Source of the DNA: Clostridia bacterium
GTDB lineage: Bacteria; Bacillota; Clostridia; Christensenellales; QALW01
NCBI GenBank assembly: GCA_017502165.1
Contig: JAFVVO010000010.1
Span: 39,338 to 103,337 of the forward strand
Direction of reading: 5' to 3'
DNA length: 64,000 nt
Shown here one piece after another: positions 33,376 through 43,914 of the stretch. The notes under the pieces were generated by a model that searched no databases, had not been told where the DNA came from, and saw only the letters and a program-made list of their open reading frames with translations. The position numbers were made by a program, and so were the translations under genes. Every line of letters starts with the position of its first letter. The stretch's first letter is position 1.

Positions 33376-34101
33376 CATTAAGATTCTTTTTATTTTTCTT
33401 TTTATTTTGCCTAAAACGGGGCGGATTTTCTTCCACAGCATTCTTAAAGGATAAATTGCCACCCAAAGCACGCTATAGGCTTTATAAATGGGATTTTGTA
33501 CCGACACAAACTTGTTTTTTCTGTAAAAGCCCGTTGCAACGGCTACAATATCACGGTCACAAATTCCGAATTCCTTTTCCTTGCAATTATCGCCGCAAGT
33601 AACGTAGGAATTTTCTTCAACCTTGATTATGCGATGCAGAATATATTTGCCGTCGCGCTTATAAAGAGGCACGTCGTACTTTTTAAGTCTTCCCTTTGGC
33701 TTTTCAAGCACCACGTTATCTCTGCGGTTTTTAAGCAGCGGATACATACTTATGCCAACGGTAGTGCTGATAAACACCCCTTCTTTTTCAAGCACGTCTT
33801 CGATTTTTAAGCTTCCGTCAACCTGTATGTCCTGCTCAGCCGCGCCACACAAAACGCCGATGCTTTCGAAATATTCTATTGCATTTTTAGTGTCTTTACG
33901 CGCTTTTTCCTTAACAATACCGTATTGACTGCTTAATTCGGTTGCGATTTCTTCTTCAGAAAGCTCTAACCGCTCCCACACAAAAGCCGCGGCTTCATTC
34001 AACTTGATTTCACCGCTGAAACGCTTGCTTGCTTCACCCGTTGCCACTAAAACAAACTCATTATTAACTTTTCGCAATTTGAAATCATCTGTTTTAACCA
34101 T
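33367..34101 (-). CDS. PqqD domain fused to an ER-type (Ser-His) signal-peptidase domain
   Basis: A 244-residue fusion. Residues about 6-88 form a PqqD-like winged-helix domain (LVATGEASKRFSGEIKLNEAAAFVWE, then a helix-rich stretch), the fold that holds RiPP precursor leader peptides for modifying enzymes. Residues about 108-200 resemble S24/S26 peptidases: GISMYPLL with Ser118, YILHRIIKV with His156 and YVTCGDN with Asp171. The HRI motif, in place of a lysine, is typical of SipW/ER-type signal peptidases. A hydrophobic stretch (205-222) and a very basic tail follow, so it probably sits on the inner membrane face. The ATG at 34101 has AAGGAG 6 bases upstream. No radical SAM enzyme or precursor peptide is adjacent. 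Confidence 0.75.
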   Translation of the reverse strand: MVKTDDFKLRKVNNEFVLVATGEASKRFSGEIKLNEAAAFVWERLELSEEEIATELSSQYGIVKEKARKDTKNAIEYFESIGVLCGAAEQDIQVDGSLKIEDVLEKEGVFISTTVGISMYPLLKNRRDNVVLEKPKGRLKKYDVPLYKRDGKYILHRIIKVEENSYVTCGDNCKEKEFGICDRDIVAVATGFYRKNKFVSVQNPIYKAYSVLWVAIYPLRMLWKKIRPVLGKIKRKIKRILMKK

Positions 34102-34187
34102 AAAATCTCCTTGCAACTAAGCTTATCTTTATAATTTTATCATACAGAACGATTTTTTGCAAGAAAAAGCCGCAAGCCAAGAAACAA

Positions 34188-34217
34188 AAAACTGCTTGAC
34201 CGAAATCAAGCAGTTTT
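34188..34217 (-). terminator. Terminator of groESL
   Basis: Perfect 12-bp stem AAAACTGCTTGA/TCAAGCAGTTTT with 6-base loop, then a T-run on the minus strand. Confidence 0.9.
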
Positions 34218-34227
34218 CATTATTTTA

Positions 34228-35862
<1,635 letters not shown>

Positions 35863-35870
35863 TTACCTCC

Positions 35871-36158
35871 TTAGTCCTCAATGATACCTAAAATATCACA
35901 TTGGCTTATAACAATATATTCTGTGCCGTCAAGCTTTACGTTTGTGCCTGCATACTGGCTGTAAACTACCTTCTGGCCCTTTTCTACCTGCATAACAACT
36001 TCCTTACCGTTAACGTTTCCGCCGGGGCCTACTGCAATTACCTCTGCAAACTGAGGCTTTTCCTTAGCTGTGCCCGTAAGTACGATACCGCTCTTGGTGG
36101 TTTCTTCTGCTTCGCAGTTTTTAATTACTACTTTGTCAAACAATGGTTTAATGGTCAT
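35871..36158 (-). CDS. groES: Co-chaperonin GroES (10 kDa)
   Basis: The 95-residue lid of the GroEL chamber. It shows IKPLFDKVVIKN at the start, the mobile loop ETTKSGIVLTGTAKEKPQ (about 19-36), and the beta-hairpin end TEYIVISQCDILGII. The first gene of the groESL operon, preceded by AAGGAGG and by a CIRCE operator 22 bases upstream. Confidence 0.97.
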   Translation of the reverse strand: MTIKPLFDKVVIKNCEAEETTKSGIVLTGTAKEKPQFAEVIAVGPGGNVNGKEVVMQVEKGQKVVYSQYAGTNVKLDGTEYIVISQCDILGIIED

Positions 36159-36179
36159 CTTTTTATCCTCCTTAATTGG

Positions 36180-36206
36180 TTAGCACTCTACCACTTCGAG
36201 TGCTAA
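36180..36206. promoter_or_regulatory. CIRCE operator (HrcA binding site)
   Basis: Perfect TTAGCACTC-N9-GAGTGCTAA, the standard CIRCE element. The heat-shock repressor HrcA binds it and shuts off groESL at normal temperature. Confidence 0.97.
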
Positions 36207-36213
36207 CACACAT

Positions 36214-36242
36214 ATCATACTTATTTTACCATATATTTGCAA
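36214..36242 (-). promoter_or_regulatory. Promoter of groESL
   Basis: Minus-strand TTGCAA (36237-36242) and TATGAT (36214-36219), 17-bp spacing, just upstream of the CIRCE element. Confidence 0.7.
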
Positions 36243-36341
36243 ACTTCATTCAAAGGTATGTTCGGCTAAATCTTTGTGATTTTATATGTTTTTCTCTGTT
36301 TTTCTCTTGTTTACTCTCGTTTTCTCTTGTTTTTGGGTTTT

Positions 36342-37316
36342 TCACTTTTGAAGATTGAAGTTGGCGTTTTTCCGCATTTCTTCTTCAAGCTTACGCACTC
36401 TGTTTTTAAGGCTTTTAAGCTCTGCTTGCAAGGAAAATAGGGCTCTTTGCTGAGTGTATACCTCTTGCATCAGCCCCCCGTTTCCCGCGCGGGCCAAAGT
36501 TGTTTTAATAAAGGGAAAAGGAGATGAAATAATTATCCGCTTATCTTCACAAGAACAACACAAAACGTATTCCTTTGCGCCCCTCGGCATAGCCACCTCA
36601 CCTGAAAAACGCACTCCGTCGAAGAGAGAATATTCTCGCAAATGCCCCTCGTTTTTCGCTAAAATTCTTCGGCTGTCACAAACGAACACTCCCTCTGCCG
36701 CCGAAAGCTCCTTAGAGCCTGAATATGCGGTTGAATTATTCAAAAATACTATTCCATCTGCCGTTGCCTGACAGTATTCAATTTTGGAAGAAGATGAAAA
36801 TATTATTTCGTCAGGCTCGTAAGCGTTAAAGAGCAAGTTCATTTGCCCTTCCTTTTTTATTCCGTAGCATTTGTTTTCGCCTTTTTTTGCGCAAACAAGC
36901 TCCATATCAGCGTCGGCGGTGTAAACGTTCTTTCCCTGCCACGAATCCCCCTGAAGCTCGTATTCGATTACTGCGCTTCCGTCCTTGCCCTTTACGCAGT
37001 AATTAAGGCGCAGGTTTACGTCGGCATTTATTATTACGCTGGAAATATTAAAGCCGTCGGGCAGGTGCATTAAATGGGTTGTGCTTGTCTTTTCCTCGTG
37101 GATACGAAGATACGTAAGCGTTTTCCCTATTACCGCCGCAATATGTATTACTCCCGAAGCATCTATGTCTGCGCTGAATTTTCGGCAGGGCGTTTTAGTT
37201 AATTCTCTGTGCTTTACGCTTTCTTCCCCCTCTGCCTGCGAAAGACAAAGCTGTCCTTTAGGGTTTACACCTATTTTATATACGGTATTTTCGCTTAATA
37301 AAATATATTCTCGCAT
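36342..37316 (-). CDS. Unknown protein with beta-rich body and C-terminal coiled coil
   Basis: A 324-residue protein I do not recognise. The body is a run of short beta strands typical of a propeller (for example VIHIAAVIGKTLTYLRIH and RLNYCVKGKDGSAVIEYEL). Residues about 283-318 (QQRALFSLQAELKSLKNRVRKLEEEM) form a heptad-like coiled coil. No signal peptide or membrane helix is seen. GAGGA precedes the ATG. It is divergent from the metallophosphoesterase gene and lies upstream of groESL, but nothing links it to them. Confidence 0.7.
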   Translation of the reverse strand: MREYILLSENTVYKIGVNPKGQLCLSQAEGEESVKHRELTKTPCRKFSADIDASGVIHIAAVIGKTLTYLRIHEEKTSTTHLMHLPDGFNISSVIINADVNLRLNYCVKGKDGSAVIEYELQGDSWQGKNVYTADADMELVCAKKGENKCYGIKKEGQMNLLFNAYEPDEIIFSSSSKIEYCQATADGIVFLNNSTAYSGSKELSAAEGVFVCDSRRILAKNEGHLREYSLFDGVRFSGEVAMPRGAKEYVLCCSCEDKRIIISSPFPFIKTTLARAGNGGLMQEVYTQQRALFSLQAELKSLKNRVRKLEEEMRKNANFNLQK

Positions 37317-37353
37317 TTTTCGTCCTCACAATATTGTTTTTTAGTAAATTATA

Positions 37354-37382
37354 TTGAATTAAAACGTTTTTTATGTTAGAAT
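37354..37382 (+). promoter_or_regulatory. Promoter of the metallophosphoesterase gene
   Basis: TTGAAT (37354-37359) and TAGAAT (37377-37382), 17-bp spacing. Confidence 0.6.
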
Positions 37383-37408
37383 ATATCTATCAAACTTGAG
37401 GTATAATA

Positions 37409-38104
37409 ATGAAAATTTTTGCTATTTCTGATTTGCACCTGCCGGGAAGTCTTGATAAGACCATGGATATGTTCGGCCTCCGCTGGCAAGGGCATTGGGA
37501 TAAAATTAAACAGGATTGGCTTGCGAAGGTGTCCGACGAGGACGTGGTTTTAATCGCAGGAGATATTTCCTGGGCAATGCACTTAAAGGACGCTGTGCCC
37601 GATTTACTTGATATATCCGCCTTGCCGGGAAAGAAAATTCTTATTCGCGGCAATCACGACTTTTGGTGGAGCGGACCTACTAAAGTACGCAGTGTCTTGC
37701 CGGAGAATATGTTTATTCTGCAAAACGACGCCATAAAAATAGGCTCTTGCGTTTTTGCAGGCACTCGCGGTTGGATGGATACAAACACCCCCGAGGACAA
37801 GAAGATCTTTGCCCGTGAAACTATCAGGCTCGACCTGACGCTTTCCGCGGCACAAAAGCTTATGGACGAAGACTCCACACTTTATATGATGCTTCACTAT
37901 CCCCCCGTACTTTCACACACTAGGTTTAACGAGTTTTGTCCCGTAATGGAAAAGTTCGGCGTTAAATACTGCATATTTGGTCACCTGCACGGAGTTTCCC
38001 CTCAGGAAGCGGAAATAACGGAAAACAACGGTATAACGTACGTGCTTACTTCCTGCGATATGATTGGCTTTGCACTAAAGCAAATAGGAGAAGAAAATGG
38101 TTAA
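37409..38104 (+). CDS. Calcineurin-like metallophosphoesterase
   Basis: A 231-residue phosphohydrolase with all five motifs of the family: SDLHLPG (8-14), GDISWAMHL near 52, RGNHDFWWSG near 82, MLHYPPVLSH near 160 and GHLHGVSPQE near 192. It lacks a signal peptide, so acts in the cytoplasm. Homologues without fixed function are widespread in Clostridia. It overlaps the next gene by 8 bases. The substrate is unknown. Confidence 0.87.
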   Translation: MKIFAISDLHLPGSLDKTMDMFGLRWQGHWDKIKQDWLAKVSDEDVVLIAGDISWAMHLKDAVPDLLDISALPGKKILIRGNHDFWWSGPTKVRSVLPENMFILQNDAIKIGSCVFAGTRGWMDTNTPEDKKIFARETIRLDLTLSAAQKLMDEDSTLYMMLHYPPVLSHTRFNEFCPVMEKFGVKYCIFGHLHGVSPQEAEITENNGITYVLTSCDMIGFALKQIGEENG

Positions 38105-38990
38105 AATTTATGAAGCCGCCTTTGGCGGTTGGCAGAAATGCCTGTTTTTAGAAAATGACGTTGCCCTGCTTGTTATTACCCTTGAGGTTGGTCCGAGAAT
38201 CATATCTTACCGCCTTAAAAACGGTAAAAACGTGTTCTACCAATTTCCCGACCACGCAGGCAGAAAAGGCGATAGCGAATGGATTAATTACGGCGGACAC
38301 CGTCTGTGGCACGCCCCCGAAATCCGTCCCCGCACCTACGAGGCTGACAACTTTCCCGTAAAATATACTGTTGAGGGCTCATCAGTTACAGTTACTCCCC
38401 CCGAAGACGAATATTCACGCACACAAAAGGAAATGGTTATTACTTTAGCGGAAAATTCTTCCCGCGTTACCGTTGAGCACCGCATAACCAACACGGGAGC
38501 CTGGGACACAGAGCTTGCTCTTTGGGCAATAACCGTTTGCGATAAGGGCGGTCTTGAGGTTATAAGCGAGCCGACAGAGTATTCTGCGCTATTACCTAAC
38601 CGAAAGCTTGTGCTTTGGCCCTATTCACGCCTTAACGACAAAAGAGCTTATTGGGGTGATAAATTCATAACTCTTGAGCAAAGAGAAAATTCTGCCCCCT
38701 TTAAGTTCGGAGTTGACAATTTTGCAGGCTGGGCGGCTATGTTTGTTAACGACTGCTTATTTATTAAGCGCTACCCCGTTGAGCCTGAGGTAGAATACGC
38801 CGATATGGGCGTCTCCTACGAAACCTACACCTGCGACTGTATGACCGAATGTGAATCCCTCTCCCCCTTAATGCGCCTTGCCCCCGGCAGTACGGGCGTC
38901 CACGTTGAAGAATGGGAGCTTTACTTTGAAGAAAAACCCGAAAGAGATGACGAAAAACAAATTGCAGAAATTTTAGAAAAGTATATTTAA
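38097..38990 (+). CDS. DUF4380 protein, mutarotase-like fold
   Basis: A 297-residue protein that fits DUF4380, a branch of the galactose-mutarotase-like superfamily. Typical features are VGPRIISYRLKNGKNVFYQF near the N-terminus, GGHRLWHAPE near 65-74 (histidines that could face a sugar), and ITNTGAWDTELALWAITV near 125-145. The ending EWELYFEE is also mutarotase-like. No catalytic Glu can be named with certainty. It is co-transcribed with the phosphoesterase. A sugar-binding or epimerase role is an inference from the fold. Confidence 0.75.
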   Translation: MVKIYEAAFGGWQKCLFLENDVALLVITLEVGPRIISYRLKNGKNVFYQFPDHAGRKGDSEWINYGGHRLWHAPEIRPRTYEADNFPVKYTVEGSSVTVTPPEDEYSRTQKEMVITLAENSSRVTVEHRITNTGAWDTELALWAITVCDKGGLEVISEPTEYSALLPNRKLVLWPYSRLNDKRAYWGDKFITLEQRENSAPFKFGVDNFAGWAAMFVNDCLFIKRYPVEPEVEYADMGVSYETYTCDCMTECESLSPLMRLAPGSTGVHVEEWELYFEEKPERDDEKQIAEILEKYI

Positions 38991-38997
38991 TAAACAT

Positions 38998-39029
38998 AAA
39001 CACCCAAGAGAACGTTCTCTTGGGTGTTT
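38998..39029. terminator. Bidirectional palindromic terminator
   Basis: A perfect 32-bp palindrome (each arm AAACACCCAAGAGAAC or its complement) between the convergent DUF4380 and PIN-TRAM genes. Confidence 0.88.
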
Positions 39030-39045
39030 GTTTTTTTATTATTCT

Positions 39046-40116
39046 TTATTCCTTATCCTTTATCTTACCGAAGATAATTTTTCCCGAATTAGTTTGAAGC
39101 ATACTTGTTACGATGATTTCAACGAATTGGCCTACGTAGTCGCTTCCGTTTTCAACAACTATCATTGTACCGTCGTCAAGGTAACCAACGCCTTGAGTGG
39201 GGTCCTTACCTATTTTTGACACCTCAATGTTAAGCTCGTCACCTGCCACAACGGTAGGCTTAATGGCGTTACCGAGCTCGTTAATGTTAAGTATTCTCAC
39301 TCCCTGAAGCGATGCCACCATATTAAGCGAATAGTCGTTAGTCATAATGTCAGCGCCCATTTCGTTGGCAAAGGTGATAATCTTATCGTCAACGGTTTCC
39401 TTATCGGCATAGTCCTTAGCGGAGATAATAACGTTATTTTCCTTGCGCATATTTTTAACTGCGTCAAGACCGATTCTGCCACGGGTACGCTTTCTGTTAT
39501 CATCAGAATCTGCTAAGCGTGAAAGCTCGTCTAAAATAAATTTAGGTATGTATATAGGCTCTTTCAGGAAGCCCGTTTTATAAATATCGAACACTCTGCC
39601 GTCGATTAAAACGCTTGAATCAAGCACCGTACCGCCTGAAAAATCGCCTTTATCGTTGTCTTCCCCTTTCTTTCTTCTTAAGGGAAGGCTGATTTCGTCT
39701 CTGCGCATAAGTACAACGCGCATACCTAAAAAGCCGCAACAGATATACACGATAGCGTTAATGGACGTAACTAAAATTTCATTGCTGATTTTATTGAATA
39801 TCTGGCAAATCAGGAATGCTCCCACAAAGCCTATCAGTAAGCCGAAAACTGCTAAAAACAAATCCTTTGCAGGCATTTCCTTAGACTTCTTGGTTATCTT
39901 GGCAAGAGTTTCCGCACACCAAGTTGAAATCGGTCCTCCCACGAAGAAGCCTACCACCGCCAAGGCTGAAACGCAGGCTATTTCAAGCAGAAGCACCAGC
40001 CAATCGGGAAGCGTTAAATTAAGTGTTGCAAACAACATTTCCACAAGACGCCACAGCCAGTAGCCGATGGCACCGCCAATTGGGGCAAATAAAATACGTA
40101 TAACCTTTTTTATCAT
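39046..40116 (-). CDS. PIN/TRAM domain membrane protein (YacL-like)
   Basis: A 356-residue protein with four N-terminal membrane helices (about 1-130), a PIN-like RNase domain (VLDSSVLIDGRVFD near 153-166; FILDELSRLADSD near 182; MTNDYSLN near 255) and a C-terminal TRAM domain (about 285-345). The acidic residues of the PIN site are present, so RNase activity is plausible. YacL-type genes sit downstream of radA and upstream of ispD/ispF genes in many Firmicutes, as here. The start at 40116 is chosen because it overlaps the radA stop by 4 bases (ATGA). Confidence 0.9.
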   Translation of the reverse strand: MIKKVIRILFAPIGGAIGYWLWRLVEMLFATLNLTLPDWLVLLLEIACVSALAVVGFFVGGPISTWCAETLAKITKKSKEMPAKDLFLAVFGLLIGFVGAFLICQIFNKISNEILVTSINAIVYICCGFLGMRVVLMRRDEISLPLRRKKGEDNDKGDFSGGTVLDSSVLIDGRVFDIYKTGFLKEPIYIPKFILDELSRLADSDDNRKRTRGRIGLDAVKNMRKENNVIISAKDYADKETVDDKIITFANEMGADIMTNDYSLNMVASLQGVRILNINELGNAIKPTVVAGDELNIEVSKIGKDPTQGVGYLDDGTMIVVENGSDYVGQFVEIIVTSMLQTNSGKIIFGKIKDKE

Positions 40117-41477
40117 TGTTCTTTTTCGCAAAGGGAAAGGGCTTCAAATACGTTGGAAGCAAAGAGAATTTCTATCTTTCCCGTTTCACTTAAACTCCTT
40201 TTATTTCCTTTAGGCAAAATGATTCGCTTGAATCCTGCCTTAATACATTCGTCAATTCTTTGCTTGCAGCCGCTTATGGCACGAAGCTCACCCGTTAAGC
40301 CAACCTCACCTAAAAGCACCGTATCGAGCGGTATAGGCTTATTATTGTACGAGGACGCTATTGCCGCAAGCATAGGCAAATCAAGTGCAGGTTCGTCAAT
40401 ACGCAGTCCTCCTGCAATAGAAACGTAAACGTCCTGATTATATAAAGCGTATCCAAACCGTTTTTCAAGCACCGCTAAAAGCGTTACCATTCGGTTATAA
40501 TCAACACCGCTGCCAACTCTTCTTGGGTTATTAAAGCCTGAAGAGCCCGTAAGCGCCTGAATTTCAACTAACACGGGCCGTGTACCCTCTATTGAGCACA
40601 TTGTGGCAGTTCCCGCCACGGGCGCAAGCCGCTGAGACATAAATATTTCGGAGGGATTATCAACGTCCTCCATACCGATCTCGCTCATTTCAAAAACGCC
40701 TATTTCGTTTGTAGAGCCGAAGCGGTTTTTATTTGCGCGTAAAACTCTGAAGGTACTGTTTTTCTCGCCCTCAAAGTACATAACCGTATCAACTATATGC
40801 TCTAACACCTTCGGTCCTGCCAGGGTGCCCTCCTTGGTTACGTGGCCTACGGTGAACACAGTTATGCCCTGCTCCTTTGCAAGACGCATAAGCCGTGAAG
40901 CGCACTCACGCACCTGAGACACTGTGCCCGGTGCAGAGGAAAGCTCGGGAGCGTACACCGTCTGCACGGAGTCAACGATTGCAATATCAGGCTTTTCAAG
41001 CTCCAGGATACCGCAAATCTCCCCGATATCCGTTTCTGCTAAAACGGAAATGTTTTCCGTATTACATTTTAATCTGTCGGCACGCATTTTAATCTGCTGA
41101 GCCGATTCTTCCGCAGAAACGTATAGCACCTTTTTGTCTTTACCTACGAAATCGCACACCTGCAAAAGCAGAGTAGATTTACCGATGCCGGGGTCACCGC
41201 CGCAGAGCACTATGCTGCCTGCAACGATTCCGCCGCCTAAAACTCTGTCAAGCTCACGGCTTCCGGAGGAAAATCTTTCGTATGCCTGAAGCTCGATTTC
41301 ATTTAATTTTTTTGCCTTTGCAGCCGAAAAGCTGCTTTTAGCCTTTTGATAGGTGTTTTGCTTCTGTTCCTGCTCCTGCATAGTATTGAAGCTATCGCAA
41401 TTTGGGCATTTACCTAACCATTTTACAGCTTCAAAACCGCACTGAGAGCAGACGAATATTGTTTTTTCCTTTGCCAT
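40113..41477 (-). CDS. radA: DNA repair protein RadA (Sms)
   Basis: A RecA-like ATPase that aids branch migration in recombination repair. The 454-residue chain has a zinc finger (CSQCGFEAVKWLGKCPNC, residues 10-27), a RecA core with Walker A GGDPGIGKST near 92-101, the RadA-specific KNRFG motif near 250, and a Lon-protease-like C-terminal domain. It lies in the radA-yacL order usual for Firmicutes, 3 bases after the membrane propeller gene. Confidence 0.96.
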   Translation of the reverse strand: MAKEKTIFVCSQCGFEAVKWLGKCPNCDSFNTMQEQEQKQNTYQKAKSSFSAAKAKKLNEIELQAYERFSSGSRELDRVLGGGIVAGSIVLCGGDPGIGKSTLLLQVCDFVGKDKKVLYVSAEESAQQIKMRADRLKCNTENISVLAETDIGEICGILELEKPDIAIVDSVQTVYAPELSSAPGTVSQVRECASRLMRLAKEQGITVFTVGHVTKEGTLAGPKVLEHIVDTVMYFEGEKNSTFRVLRANKNRFGSTNEIGVFEMSEIGMEDVDNPSEIFMSQRLAPVAGTATMCSIEGTRPVLVEIQALTGSSGFNNPRRVGSGVDYNRMVTLLAVLEKRFGYALYNQDVYVSIAGGLRIDEPALDLPMLAAIASSYNNKPIPLDTVLLGEVGLTGELRAISGCKQRIDECIKAGFKRIILPKGNKRSLSETGKIEILFASNVFEALSLCEKEQ

Positions 41478-41480
41478 AAG

Positions 41481-42773
41481 CTATCCTAAAACGTTATATT
41501 TGAATACGTCTTTACCTGACGTATCGGTTTTATCTTCCCAAACAACAAGTGAGCCGAAGGCCTGAGGAAGTATTGCGCTTCTGCCTGCTTCGGAAACCTG
41601 CACGAGAATATTTGACTTGTAATAATAAGCGTAAACCATCTGATTGGAAACAAACGCAATAAAATCGTCACCAAGAGAATATTGGGTTACGTTTTTCCAG
41701 AACATTACCGGCGCCGTTGCACCGCTTTTATAGGCATAATAAAGGTTTGAGTCAGGCGCATTGTTCTTATCTATCCAAACGAAAATATCGTCGTTACAGA
41801 TGGGCTTGTGAACGTAGGTGCCCGTTTTGAAGATTTCAGGCTCAAGCTCACCGGAGTCCTCCTCGCCCGCGTCGGAAGTCTCGTCGTCCGTTTCGTCTTC
41901 ATCAAGAGAGTTATCCTCGTTTGAGCTGCTTTGACCAAGCTCCTCGAAAACCACGTTATAAATGGCGCTCTTGCTTTCGTCGCTACTATCCGGGTCCTTT
42001 TCTGCCCAAAGCACCATATTTTTATATATAAACGGAGTGCTTACGGCATAATTAGTGTTTTCAAACAGTTGAAGTGCCATATTTTCGTCGGTGGTAAGGT
42101 CAACAAAATACAGTTTATCCTGCTTGTCGCTTATTTGCTCCATCCACACAAGATAGTTGCCGTAAAGACCTAACCGAGGCATATGATTTTCAGTTTCTTG
42201 CACCACCGAAACGGTGCCTGCGGGAATATTATCAAAGGCAACTCGGTTCTTTTTATAAATGATATTTTTGCCCTTGTGATCCGTATCAAGCCATACTATC
42301 CAGTTTTCAGAAAGGTACGTTTCGTAAATTTCTCCGTCCTTAATGCTGGACTGAGCCACCTTTTCGGTTTTGCCCGTTATGGCGTCAAATAAATAGAGAT
42401 TTGTAAGCACCGAATGCTCAAGGTTGCCCGTGCCTGCAGAAAACAAAAGCTCGTGTCCGTAAACGCAGGGCTGATTAACTCTTTTCTCTTCAACCGCAAG
42501 AGCCTTAACGCCTTTTGAGCGGTCAATAACGTTAAATTTTATTTCTTCCGGTACGTTGGGAGTCGGCCAGGGCTTTGGACTCTCCGCCCCGTCATTTCCC
42601 CTTGTAAGCGCTCCCGTTGCCCACAGAACGTTAAATGTTATTGAAGCAATTAAAACGATTGCGGCGCAGGCATAAAACACCTTGTCCAGCATTTTTCGGC
42701 GGTTTGCGTCTTTAGGTGATTCGCCGTCGCGATACTTATGTTCAAGGGCGTCGTTAATCCTCGAAAACTTCAC
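41481..42773 (-). CDS. Membrane-anchored beta-propeller protein, unknown
   Basis: A 430-residue protein with GTG start (AAAGGA upstream). A cytoplasmic N-terminus (1-28), one membrane helix (about 30-52) and an outer domain with repeating W-type blades, e.g. ENWIVWLDTDHKGKNIIY, NYLVWMEQISDKQDKLYFV and NDDIFVWIDKNN, follow. This resembles TolB/DPP-IV-type propellers. A long acidic insert lies at about 285-320 (runs of D, E and S). It sits between ispDF and radA within one transcript; no functional link is evident. The acidic insert could bind calcium (inference). Confidence 0.72.
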   Translation of the reverse strand: MKFSRINDALEHKYRDGESPKDANRRKMLDKVFYACAAIVLIASITFNVLWATGALTRGNDGAESPKPWPTPNVPEEIKFNVIDRSKGVKALAVEEKRVNQPCVYGHELLFSAGTGNLEHSVLTNLYLFDAITGKTEKVAQSSIKDGEIYETYLSENWIVWLDTDHKGKNIIYKKNRVAFDNIPAGTVSVVQETENHMPRLGLYGNYLVWMEQISDKQDKLYFVDLTTDENMALQLFENTNYAVSTPFIYKNMVLWAEKDPDSSDESKSAIYNVVFEELGQSSSNEDNSLDEDETDDETSDAGEEDSGELEPEIFKTGTYVHKPICNDDIFVWIDKNNAPDSNLYYAYKSGATAPVMFWKNVTQYSLGDDFIAFVSNQMVYAYYYKSNILVQVSEAGRSAILPQAFGSLVVWEDKTDTSGKDVFKYNVLG

Positions 42774-42789
42774 TTTTTATCTTATCCTT

Positions 42790-43914
42790 TCAGATTGAAT
42801 CCGTCTTTTTAAGCATTACGGTTGCCTGAGAGCAAATGCCCTCTTGTCTGCCCACAAAGCCCAGCTTTTCGGTGGTGGTTGCCGCCACGTTAACTCTATC
42901 AACAGAAAGCCCCAAGGCAGATGCAATATTTTCGTTCATTTGCTGAATATACGGCATAAGCTTCGGCTTTTGCGCCATAACAACTGCGCTTACGTTTACT
43001 ACCGAATATCCCTTTTCCTTAAGAAGCGCAAAAACGTGTTCAAGCAGAAGCATACTTGAAATTCCCTTATATTTTTCGTCCGTATCGGGAAAATGCTTAC
43101 CGATATCTCCTAATCCTGCGGCGCCAAGCATTGCGTCCATTATTGCGTGCACAAGCACGTCCGCATCGGAATGGCCTAAAAGTCCCATTTCGCTTGGAAC
43201 CTCCACGCCGCCTAAAATAAGCTTTCTGTCCTTTGCAAAAGCGTGAACGTCATAACCTATTCCGCTTAAAAATACATCGGGCATTTTTACGTCCTCCGCA
43301 GTAGTAATTTTTTTATTTTCGTATCCGCCTTCCACAACGAAAACCTCTTTGCCTGCATTTTCAAATACCGCGGCATCATCGGTAAAACTCTTATTGCCCG
43401 CAAACCTATAGGCTTCAATAAGCTCATCAAGCATAAAGCCCTGAGGCGTTTGAGCCGCATACAGAGTATTGCGGTCAGGCGTAGCAATAATTTTGCCGTC
43501 TTCGTTGACCTGCTTAATGGTGTCCGTCACCTTAACGCAGGCTACAGCACCACGATTAGCACTGATGTTATCAATCACACGGGTAATAACTTCTTCGCTT
43601 ATAAAAGGTCTTGCCCCATCATGCACAAGTACCTTGCAAAATCTGCCTTCAATAGCTTTTAAGCCGTTAAAAACAGATTCGCTTCTTGTTGCGCCTCCGC
43701 GAACAAGCTCTACGCTATCGGGCAAAATCTCTTTTAACCGTGCCTCGTCACATTCAGCGCAAACAACAACTACTCCGTCAATTAAAGGGTGCTTTAAGAA
43801 AGCAGAAACGGTCTTTTCAATCATTGGCACAAAGTCAAAAGAAAAGAAAATCTTATTATATTTTAAGCCCGTTCTTGAGCCTGAGCCTGCGGCGGCAATT
43901 AAAGCGCAATTCAT
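42790..43914 (-). CDS. ispDF: Bifunctional IspD/IspF enzyme of the MEP isoprenoid pathway
   Basis: Two consecutive enzymes of the MEP pathway in one 374-residue chain. Residues about 1-215 are IspD (ALIAAAGSGSRTG at 4-16, DGARPF near 98), which makes CDP-ME from MEP and CTP. Residues about 218-374 are IspF (GIGYDVHAFA near 218-227, LGHSDADVLVHAIMDA near 247-262, ATTTEKLGFVG near 345), which forms the cyclic diphosphate. The metal-binding DxH of IspF is present. It overlaps the S4 gene by 4 bases. Such fusions are known in some Clostridia and Epsilonproteobacteria. Confidence 0.95.
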   Translation of the reverse strand: MNCALIAAAGSGSRTGLKYNKIFFSFDFVPMIEKTVSAFLKHPLIDGVVVVCAECDEARLKEILPDSVELVRGGATRSESVFNGLKAIEGRFCKVLVHDGARPFISEEVITRVIDNISANRGAVACVKVTDTIKQVNEDGKIIATPDRNTLYAAQTPQGFMLDELIEAYRFAGNKSFTDDAAVFENAGKEVFVVEGGYENKKITTAEDVKMPDVFLSGIGYDVHAFAKDRKLILGGVEVPSEMGLLGHSDADVLVHAIMDAMLGAAGLGDIGKHFPDTDEKYKGISSMLLLEHVFALLKEKGYSVVNVSAVVMAQKPKLMPYIQQMNENIASALGLSVDRVNVAATTTEKLGFVGRQEGICSQATVMLKKTDSI

